From the NCBI GenBank assembly GCA_964369235.1, contig CAYJEQ010000082.1:1-10716 (forward strand): 10,716 bases of DNA, in the 5' to 3' direction. The DNA is from CAYJEQ01 sp964369235 (lineage in GTDB: Bacteria; Bacillota; Clostridia; Oscillospirales; Ruminococcaceae). This document shows positions 1 through 5,195 of the stretch, in pieces. The notes beneath the pieces were generated by a model, which was not told the DNA's origin, ran no database searches, and saw only the letters and a list, made by a program, of their open reading frames with translations. The position numbers and the translations under genes were made by a program. The first letter of the stretch is position 1, and every line of letters starts with the position of its first letter.

Positions 1-42
1 TTAGCTATAAAGCTAAAAAAGAAATATAAAGAATAACTGTGT

Positions 43-76
43 TAGGGGGAGGCGAGAGCCTACCCCTATACTTTTT
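43..76 (+). terminator. Intrinsic terminator of an upstream gene lying outside the window
   Basis: The outer stem TAGGGG (43-48) pairs with CCCCTA (63-68). After one G/A mismatch, AGGC (50-53) pairs with GCCT (58-61) around a GAGA tetraloop. A T-run follows at 72-76. This is a GC-rich hairpin plus U-tract on the plus strand, so it ends a transcript entering from the left edge. A small perfect hairpin, TTAGCT/AGCTAA at 1-16, lies just before it and has no T-run of its own. Confidence 0.75.
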
Positions 77-158
77 ACATATAAGTAGTGAAAAATCCTC
101 CCCACTGTGATAAAATATTAAAATAATCATATTAACAGCAGTGAAAGTGAGATAGATA

Positions 159-956
159 ATGAAATACTTTGATAGTCATATACATAGTAATTATTCCCCA
201 GATAGTAGGGCAGATATAGAAAAGACCATTGAAATAGCCTGTGAAAAAGGTGGATATGGTATAGCTATTACCGACCATCTTGAGTTAGGTGGTGATGATT
301 GGGATTTTTGCAGGGTAAATATTCCAAAATCAGTGGAAAAGGTAAACTCCTTAAAAGAAATTTATAAGGATAAGTTAATTATATCCACAGGGGTGGAGCT
401 TTCCCAGTCTACCTATTATCCTGACCGTAGTAAAGAGATGATGGGTAAGTTAAAGGTGGATTTTATACTGGGAAGTTGTCATGGGCTTAAAGGTGAGCCG
501 GATTTAATGCTTACACTGCCGGACAGAGATATACATAGTATGTTAGAGGGGTATTTTCAGGTGGTAGAGGACATTGCCACCTATGAAGATGTGGATATTA
601 TGGCCCATCTAACCTATCCTTTAAGGTATGTGGTAGGTAATTTTGGTATAGCTGTGGACATGGCTAGATATATGGAAAGGGTAGAAAGAATACTAGAGAT
701 AATAATTAAAAGAGGTCTTGCCTTAGAGATAAACACCTCAGGATACCGTCAGGCTATAGGAGTACCTATGCCAAGTATGGATATTGCAAGACTTTACTAT
801 AATATGGGTGGTAGATTAATAACCCTAGGCTCTGACTCCCATAGGTCACAGGATGTGTACCATAGTTTTGATAGAGCCTCAGCAGAGCTTAAAGAGATAG
901 GATTTACCCATTACTGTTACTTTGTAAACCGACAACCTAAACTCCTTGAATTGTAA
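159..956 (+). CDS. PHP-domain phosphoesterase, histidinol-phosphatase family (HisJ/HisK type)
   Basis: This 265-residue protein carries the metal-binding residues of the PHP family in the expected order: H7 and H9 in DSHIHSNYSPDS, D15, H40 in ITDH, E80 in TGVELS, H108 in GSCHGL, H150 in MAHLTYP, and D226 with H228 in GSDSHR. Members of about this length usually hydrolyse L-histidinol phosphate to histidinol, the penultimate step of histidine synthesis, in the cytoplasm with a di- or trinuclear metal centre. No other his gene is in the window, so histidine synthesis is not confirmed by context and another phosphoester substrate is possible. The start ATG follows a weak purine-rich site (AAAGTGAG, 144-151), and the HxH motif begins six residues in, as usual for the family. 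It appears monocistronic: a terminator lies upstream and the rplM promoter downstream. The family assignment is firm; the substrate is inferred. Confidence 0.9.
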   Translation: MKYFDSHIHSNYSPDSRADIEKTIEIACEKGGYGIAITDHLELGGDDWDFCRVNIPKSVEKVNSLKEIYKDKLIISTGVELSQSTYYPDRSKEMMGKLKVDFILGSCHGLKGEPDLMLTLPDRDIHSMLEGYFQVVEDIATYEDVDIMAHLTYPLRYVVGNFGIAVDMARYMERVERILEIIIKRGLALEINTSGYRQAIGVPMPSMDIARLYYNMGGRLITLGSDSHRSQDVYHSFDRASAELKEIGFTHYCYFVNRQPKLLEL

Positions 957-1046
957 TACTGCTAAAAAACTAGACTTAAATTTATATAAAAGAGATAAAT
1001 TTCTATACTTATAAGAGATAAAAAAGTGAAATGACAACGGAGATTA

Positions 1047-1082
1047 GGGGAGAATAAGGGAGTATAAGGGAGAATAAGAGAG
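1047..1082 (+). repeat. Short tandem repeat, 10-bp unit, about 3.5 copies
   Basis: The unit AGAATAAGGG repeats with a 10-bp period and one T variant in the second copy (AGTATAAGGG). It sits in the otherwise gene-free stretch 957-1119 between the PHP gene and the rplM promoter. A 12-mer from it, TATAAGGGAGAA (1063-1074), recurs at 2999-3010 after the membrane-protein gene. No function can be assigned. I see no convincing terminator for the PHP gene in 957-1046, only AT-rich sequence with a weak AAATTTAT/ATAAATTT inverted repeat. Confidence 0.7.
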
Positions 1083-1119
1083 CAGTGCCCAGTGTAAATT
1101 AAATTTTTGCAAAAAACTA

Positions 1120-1148
1120 TTGACACTGAGCCTTAAAATACATATAAT
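1120..1148 (+). promoter_or_regulatory. Consensus sigma-A promoter of the rplM-rpsI operon
   Basis: The -35 TTGACA (1120-1125) and -10 TATAAT (1143-1148) are both perfect matches separated by exactly 17 bp. Upstream is an A/T-rich UP-like tract containing the palindrome TTTTTGCAAAAA (1104-1115). The same palindrome precedes the tRNA-Lys promoter near the right end of the window. Transcription should start near 1155, giving a leader of about 110 nt. Confidence 0.92.
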
Positions 1149-1159
1149 ATAACTTGTCG

Positions 1160-1229
1160 GTTTGACCAGCATTAGTATGGCGATACCGTCATACAGGTCG
1201 AAATACACAGATCCGTTATCTAGTGTATG
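1160..1229 (+). promoter_or_regulatory. Structured leader of rplM, candidate ribosomal protein L13 leader
   Basis: Two adjacent hairpins fold in the leader RNA. In the first, TTTGACC (1161-1167) pairs with GGTCGAA (1196-1202), and inside it GTATGGCG (1175-1182) pairs with CGTCATAC (1187-1194) around an ATAC loop. In the second, ATACAC and AGAT (1203-1212) pair with ATCT and GTGTAT (1218-1228) around CCGTT, with A1222 bulged. A leader family autoregulated by L13 is known upstream of rplM in Firmicutes, and the position fits. I infer this is a member but cannot check it against the covariance model. There is no T-run after the hairpins, so control at translation is more likely than attenuation. 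Confidence 0.6.
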
Positions 1230-1263
1230 AACATTAAAACAAAAAAATCAGGAGGTAAAGACT

Positions 1264-1692
1264 ATGTCTACATTTATGCCAAAATCCGGCGAAGTTAGCC
1301 GCAAATGGTACATCGTTGACGCAGCAGACGCACCACTAGGTCGTACAGCTGCAACAGTTGCTCACCTACTAAGAGGTAAGCACAAACCTACATTCGCTCC
1401 ACATGCAGATTGCGGAGATCATGTAATCGTAATTAACGCTGCAAAAGCTGTACTAACAGGTAAGAAGCTAGAGCAGAAATTCTATCGTCACCACTCCGGT
1501 TGGGTTGGCGGCCTAAAAGAAATCAAGTACAAATACCTAATGGAACAGAATCCAGAAAAGGCTATGATGCTTGCAATCAAGGGTATGCTACCAGACAACA
1601 CTGTTGGTAGAAAGAGCCTAACAAGAGTAAGAATTTACAACGACGCTAACCACAATAATCAAGCTCAGATGCCTGAAGCTTGGACAAAGTAA
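1264..1692 (+). CDS. rplM: 50S ribosomal protein L13
   Basis: This 142-residue protein, the usual bacterial length, binds 23S rRNA early in large-subunit assembly. Recognisable features are the N-terminal KWYIVDAADAPLGRTA (14-29), the central VLTGKKLEQKFYRHHSG region (63-78), and the L13 signature around IKGMLPDNTVGRK (105-117). The start follows a perfect AGGAGGT site (1250-1256) with a 7-nt spacer. rpsI follows after 20 nt, the standard L13-S9 pair. Leucine coding is striking: 9 of 10 leucines are CTA and one is CTT. The family and start are secure. Confidence 0.98.
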   Translation: MSTFMPKSGEVSRKWYIVDAADAPLGRTAATVAHLLRGKHKPTFAPHADCGDHVIVINAAKAVLTGKKLEQKFYRHHSGWVGGLKEIKYKYLMEQNPEKAMMLAIKGMLPDNTVGRKSLTRVRIYNDANHNNQAQMPEAWTK

Positions 1693-1712
1693 TCGGAAGG
1701 AGGATATAAACT

Positions 1713-2111
1713 ATGTACAATTCTAAACCATATTACTACGGTACAGGTAGAAGAAAACACTCCGTAGCGAGAGTAAGAGTATACCCAGGTAGTGGTAACA
1801 TTACAATTAACAGCAGAAATATCGACGATTACTTTGGTCTTGAAACACTAAAGCTTATCGTTCGTCAGCCACTAGAGCTAACAAGCCTAACAGAAAACTT
1901 CGACATCATCTGTACAGTAACAGGCGGTGGTGTTACAGGTCAGGCTGGTGCTATCAGACACGGTCTATCCCGTGCTCTACTACAGCACTCCGACGAAATG
2001 CGTCCAATCCTTAAGAAGGCTGGATTCCTAACTCGTGACCCAAGAATGAAGGAAAGAAAGAAATACGGTCTTAAGGCTGCTAGACGTGCACCACAGTTCT
2101 CCAAGAGATAA
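1713..2111 (+). CDS. rpsI: 30S ribosomal protein S9
   Basis: This 132-residue protein is full length for bacterial S9. It opens with YYGTGRRKHSVARVRV (7-22), contains the S9 signature GGGVTGQAGAIRHGLSRA (71-88), and ends in the invariant basic tail RRAPQFSKR. In the 30S subunit this tail reaches toward the peptidyl-tRNA anticodon in the P site. The start ATG is preceded by an ideal AAGGAGG (1697-1703). Translation is probably linked to rplM in a two-gene transcript that ends at the terminator about 40 bp downstream. Leucines are again mostly CTA (8 of 12) with the rest CTT. Confidence 0.98.
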   Translation: MYNSKPYYYGTGRRKHSVARVRVYPGSGNITINSRNIDDYFGLETLKLIVRQPLELTSLTENFDIICTVTGGGVTGQAGAIRHGLSRALLQHSDEMRPILKKAGFLTRDPRMKERKKYGLKAARRAPQFSKR

Positions 2112-2148
2112 TTATTATCTTTCGAGATACAACCTATTTGTTTATTTC

Positions 2149-2179
2149 AAAAGACTTCCACTTTGTGGAAGTCTTTTTT
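2149..2179 (+). terminator. Terminator of the rplM-rpsI operon
   Basis: A perfect 13-bp stem, AAAAGACTTCCAC (2149-2161) with GTGGAAGTCTTTT (2165-2177), encloses a TTT loop and runs into a six-T tract. A related but degraded hairpin lies at 3044-3074, after the next gene. Confidence 0.93.
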
Positions 2180-2180
2180 A

Positions 2181-2209
2181 TTTACTTCATAAGGTATAGA
2201 TGATATAAT
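2181..2209 (+). promoter_or_regulatory. Promoter of the membrane protein gene, extended -10 type
   Basis: The -10 TATAAT (2204-2209) is preceded by TGA (2201-2203), giving an extended -10. A partial -35, TTTACT (2181-2186), lies at 17-bp spacing. It begins directly after the rpsI terminator, so the downstream gene has its own promoter. Confidence 0.7.
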
Positions 2210-2254
2210 GTATTAAGAACAAATCAAAATATATTTATGAGATGAGGAAAAATT

Positions 2255-2971
2255 ATGAAAGTTAAACCTACATCTACAGATAGTGCTGGAAATGGTTACT
2301 ATAGAGGTGATGACGGAAATTATTATTATGGTAATACGAAAAATGGCTATTTAAAAGAAACTCGTCAAACAGCTAAGATAAGAATTAAAAAAGAAAAGGC
2401 ACAAGCAGAGAGAGAAGTAAGTAAAAAAAACCATCGAGAAAATATGAATGCTGCTATGTTATCATCGGGATATGTTGGGTCAAATGCTGCTGTTGTGATT
2501 GGACCAATTTTACTGATTATTCAGCTTGCAATAGCAACAGGGATAGCGCTTGCTGTTTCTATAGTTATTGCACCTGCAATAATGTTTAGAGCCTGGATAG
2601 GACTTTACGGAGGCTTATTTGACAGCTTGATGACAGAGGGGTTAAATATAGTAACCATACTGTTCTCGATACCGCTGGTCTTATGTCTAATAGTTTTTAT
2701 TAGGTTTGCTATTGGCACCATAAAAACTCAAAAACTCTACATTATTCAACTGGTTTTAAGTTATATTATTTTATGTATACCCTTTGGGATTATGGGAGCA
2801 GGAGGGATAAATCCCATTGTCGAGGGTATTGTTCCTATAAGTGAGCTTATTTTCGCTTGGTTGTATTCAGCTATAAATTTATCACTTTTCCCAGTATTTG
2901 TATTGGTGCTTCTTAATAAGTTTGGTAATAAAATTCAAGGATTTGCAATGAAGGTTGCAGGTAAAACATAG
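2255..2971 (+). CDS. Uncharacterised four-helix membrane protein with a hydrophilic, Gly/Tyr-rich N-terminus
   Basis: I do not recognise the family of this 238-residue protein. The N-terminal 30 residues are polar and rich in Gly, Asn and Tyr, with YYRGDD and NYYYGN separated by only a few residues. A strongly basic, Lys/Glu-rich stretch (35-63) follows and may form a short helix facing the cytoplasm. Four hydrophobic segments follow at about 79-112, 131-156, 161-183 and 193-221, and the protein ends in a basic tail. There is no signal peptide and no catalytic motif. The start has GAGG at 2244-2247 with a 7-nt spacer and lies behind its own promoter. The gene seems monocistronic, being bracketed by two similar terminators. 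The membrane location is seen in the sequence; the function is unknown. Confidence 0.75.
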   Translation: MKVKPTSTDSAGNGYYRGDDGNYYYGNTKNGYLKETRQTAKIRIKKEKAQAEREVSKKNHRENMNAAMLSSGYVGSNAAVVIGPILLIIQLAIATGIALAVSIVIAPAIMFRAWIGLYGGLFDSLMTEGLNIVTILFSIPLVLCLIVFIRFAIGTIKTQKLYIIQLVLSYIILCIPFGIMGAGGINPIVEGIVPISELIFAWLYSAINLSLFPVFVLVLLNKFGNKIQGFAMKVAGKT

Positions 2972-3043
2972 CCTGAACTATATAGTGAATAATCTATTTA
3001 TAAGGGAGAAGGGGCTAAGGTTTTGGGATATAAATAAAATTTT

Positions 3044-3074
3044 AAAAGACTTTCACTTAGTTGGAGGTCTTTTT
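3044..3074 (+). terminator. Terminator after the membrane protein gene, similar to the rpsI terminator
   Basis: AAAAGACTTTCA (3044-3055) pairs with TGGAGGTCTTTT (3062-3073) over 12 bp with two G-T wobbles. The loop is CTTAGT and a T-tract follows. Both arms match the rpsI terminator arms closely, differing by a few transitions. Confidence 0.8.
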
Positions 3075-3477
3075 ATGTATATAGGGCATATTATGTTGAA
3101 TTGGAATTGTAGTTTATAATAAAAATCCAGTCCTATCAAAGGCACAGGTTGATGATACACTACTTGAAATTGTTGAATATCAAGTTAAAAGTTGACATTA
3201 ATAGATATTAGTGATATACTGTCTACCGATACAATAAGTAATATTAAAACTTGAAGTCATATAAATGTCACCCAAGATAAAATTGTAAAATTTATACATT
3301 GTCAAAGATAAGAAGTCATTAGGAAAACCTGAGTATACAGTCAATGTTTGAATAGGATTTAATTTTGAAAACTTCTCTCAAAAATATGATATTTTCTGTA
3401 AGCAAATTTTTACTTTGGAATATATTGTCACAGAGTTTAATCTGTGTAAGACACCAAGTGTTTACTTTTATAGTTTT
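3075..3477 (+). other. Gene-free stretch with possible remains of a decayed gene
   Basis: No intact reading frame with a ribosome binding site is present in these 400 bp. Read on the plus strand, successive short open pieces look protein-like. From about 3100 there is a 31-codon piece reading ...NPVLSKAQVDDTLLEIVEYQ... up to the stop at 3193-3195. Overlapping it in the next frame is a piece containing LIDISDILSTDTISNIKT, then SHINVTQDKIVKF and KKSLGKPEYTVNV, each closed by a stop. This pattern fits a gene broken by frameshifts and stops, still followed by a good terminator at 3478. The pieces are short enough to be chance, and I cannot name a parent family. Confidence 0.25.
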
Positions 3478-3511
3478 AAAAGGTTTGCTGCATTATGTGG
3501 CAAACCTTTTT
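3478..3511 (+). terminator. Intrinsic terminator without an obvious gene upstream
   Basis: AAAAGGTTTGC (3478-3488) pairs perfectly with GCAAACCTTTT (3500-3510), and a T-tract continues to 3511. It reads as a plus-strand terminator. The upstream 400 bp hold no intact gene, so it is either a second stop for the membrane-protein transcript or the surviving end of a lost gene. Confidence 0.8.
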
Positions 3512-3581
3512 CTTATGTATAGATTACCAATTTATTATAAAATGTGAAGTAATTTCTATATTTATAAAACTTTAGGTTTAT

Positions 3582-3643
3582 AGATAGTGTAAGGCTATCT
3601 TTAAATAAATAAATACTGATTTTGACTAAAAAGATGAAATCAG
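3582..3643 (+). promoter_or_regulatory. Possible structured leader in front of the permease gene
   Basis: Two inverted repeats lie just before the permease start. AGATAG (3582-3587) pairs with CTATCT (3595-3600). CTGATTT (3616-3622) pairs with AAATCAG (3637-3643), and this second arm touches the GAAAGGA ribosome binding site (3643-3649). Such a hairpin could modulate ribosome access. The stems are short and AT-rich, so this is only a suggestion. I found no confident -35/-10 pair for the permease in 3512-3640. Confidence 0.3.
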
Positions 3644-3661
3644 AAAGGACTGGTCATATTT

Positions 3662-5011
3662 ATGGAAAACAAATTAGAGAAAAAATACGGACTGATGACA
3701 GCTATTGCTATGGTTGTGGGCATAGTTATCGGAAGTGGCGTATTTTTTAAAGCAGAGGCAATTCTAATTGCCACAGGAGGAAATCTACCACAGGGTATTC
3801 TAGCTTGGATTATCGGTGGTCTAGTAATGATTATATGTGCATATAACTTTGCAATACTTGCTTCTAAACATGAGAAGGTAAGTGGTATAGTTGACTATGC
3901 TGAGGTAATGGTAGGTAAAAAATACGGTTACTTCTTCGCTTGGTTTATGGCTACTATCTACTATCCAACACTAACCTCTGTGTTAGCATGGGTATCTGCT
4001 AGATATTTCTGTGTGCTAATGGGCTGGGATATCGTAGGTGGACAGGCAATGGTAATTTCCTGCTTCTTCCTAATAACCTCATTTGTAATAAACACCCTAG
4101 CACCTAAAATCGGTGGGAAGCTACAGGTAAGCACAACATTTATAAAACTTATTCCACTGTTTCTAATGGCTATAGTAGGTACTTTTACAGGACTGCAAAA
4201 TGGTCTGCTAGTAGCTAATTTCAGTGGCGAAATCATCGGAGAAGTAAGTAATAACCCACTGTTAACTGCTATAGTAAGTACAGCCTTTGCTTATGAAGGT
4301 TGGATCTGTGCTACTAGCATTAACGCAGAGCTAAAGGACGCAAAAAGAAATCTACCTAAGGCTCTAATCGGTGGTACTCTACTAGTTATAGTGGCATATG
4401 TACTATACTATATCGGTCTAGCTGGTGCAGTAGAAAACCAAACCCTAATGGCTATGGGACAGGAAGGTGCTAAGATGGCATTCTCTGCTGTATTCACCCA
4501 GACAGGTGGAGTGCTGCTATTTGTATTTGTTGTTATCTCCTGCTTAGGTACACTAAATGGACTAACAGTTGCTTGTACTAGAGCATTCTATGCAATCGGT
4601 GTTCGTGGAGAAGGCCCAGCTCCTAAGATGTTTGCTCAGGTTGATCCTGTTACAAATATGCCTTCTAACTCCTCTATTATAGGTCTATTCCTATGTGGTG
4701 TATGGTTACTGTACTTCTATGGTGCTAACCTAGATAGCTGGTTTGCTCCACTGAGATTTGATAGCTCTGAGCTACCTATTATTACAATCTATTCCATGTA
4801 CATCCCAATCTTTGCAATGCAGATGAAAAAAGCAACAGATCTATCCTTTGTTAAGAGATACCTAGTTCCTCTAGGTGGTATAATTGCATCTCTGTTTATG
4901 GTGTATGCAGCTATAGTTTCCCATCAGATGGCTGTTGTATATTACCTAATTATCTTTGCTGTGATTATCGCTTACGGTTTCATGGTAAATAAACCTAAGG
5001 CTAATAGCTAA
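3662..5011 (+). CDS. APC-superfamily amino acid permease (SteT/LAT-like)
   Basis: This 449-residue polytopic membrane protein has about twelve hydrophobic segments, the size and layout of the amino acid-polyamine-organocation family. Helix 1 carries the unwound substrate-binding motif GIVIGSGVFF (20-29). The helix 6 region carries AFAYEGW (208-214), followed by the conserved loop ELKDAKRNLPKAL (223-235). These features are typical of the L-amino acid transporter branch that includes the serine/threonine exchanger SteT. The substrate cannot be read from the sequence. The start follows GAAAGGA (3643-3649) at a rather long 12-nt spacing, an arrangement also seen for hflX. The gene stands alone, closed by the bidirectional terminator. 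It uses CTA leucine codons heavily, like the ribosomal protein genes, suggesting strong expression. Confidence 0.93.
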   Translation: MENKLEKKYGLMTAIAMVVGIVIGSGVFFKAEAILIATGGNLPQGILAWIIGGLVMIICAYNFAILASKHEKVSGIVDYAEVMVGKKYGYFFAWFMATIYYPTLTSVLAWVSARYFCVLMGWDIVGGQAMVISCFFLITSFVINTLAPKIGGKLQVSTTFIKLIPLFLMAIVGTFTGLQNGLLVANFSGEIIGEVSNNPLLTAIVSTAFAYEGWICATSINAELKDAKRNLPKALIGGTLLVIVAYVLYYIGLAGAVENQTLMAMGQEGAKMAFSAVFTQTGGVLLFVFVVISCLGTLNGLTVACTRAFYAIGVRGEGPAPKMFAQVDPVTNMPSNSSIIGLFLCGVWLLYFYGANLDSWFAPLRFDSSELPIITIYSMYIPIFAMQMKKATDLSFVKRYLVPLGGIIASLFMVYAAIVSHQMAVVYYLIIFAVIIAYGFMVNKPKANS

Positions 5012-5026
5012 TATAACATAATAATA

Positions 5027-5068
5027 AAAAGGCTACTACAGATAAGAAAATATCCGTAGTAGCCTTTT
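5027..5068. terminator. Bidirectional terminator between convergent permease and lipoprotein genes
   Basis: AAAAGGCTACTAC (5027-5039) pairs perfectly with GTAGTAGCCTTTT (5056-5068). After one mismatch, GATA (5041-5044) pairs with TATC (5051-5054). The A-run on the left and T-run on the right give a U-tract on either strand, so it can stop both converging transcripts. Confidence 0.9.
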
Positions 5069-5103
5069 GTAATGCAAATGAATTGGTTACATATCAATTG
5101 TCA

Positions 5104-5140
5104 GGGTACCTTCCCTCGCCCACGGCGAGAGAAGGTACCC
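5104..5140. repeat. GC-rich near-perfect hairpin, REP-like
   Basis: GGGTACCTTC (5104-5113) pairs with GAAGGTACCC (5131-5140). After one C/A mismatch, CTCGCC (5115-5120) pairs with GGCGAG (5124-5129) around a CAC loop, giving 16 pairs in total. No T-run follows on either strand, so it is not a classical terminator. Its high G+C contrasts with the surroundings and suggests an interspersed palindromic element, which a genome-wide count would settle. Confidence 0.65.
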
Positions 5141-5154
5141 CATATAATCTTACC

Positions 5155-5183
5155 CTAACATTTGGTGATGAACCAAATGTTAG
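5155..5183. repeat. Perfect 12-bp inverted repeat just after the lipoprotein gene stop
   Basis: CTAACATTTGGT (5155-5166) pairs perfectly with ACCAAATGTTAG (5172-5183) around GATGA. It lies 12 bp beyond the minus-strand lipoprotein stop codon. With no T-tract, it could be a 3'-end stabilising hairpin or a processing site for the lipoprotein mRNA, which would continue to the terminator at 5027-5068. Confidence 0.6.
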
Positions 5184-5195
5184 TCAATGTTAAAC

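Noticed and set aside
957..1046. AAATTTAT/ATAAATTT inverted repeat as terminator of the PHP gene
   Set aside because: The stem is purely A/T and no T-run follows, so it would not stop transcription convincingly.
3365..3547. 60-codon open frame on the plus strand starting at a TTG
   Set aside because: It has no ribosome binding site and runs straight through the strong terminator hairpin at 3478-3511, with a low-complexity hydrophobic translation.
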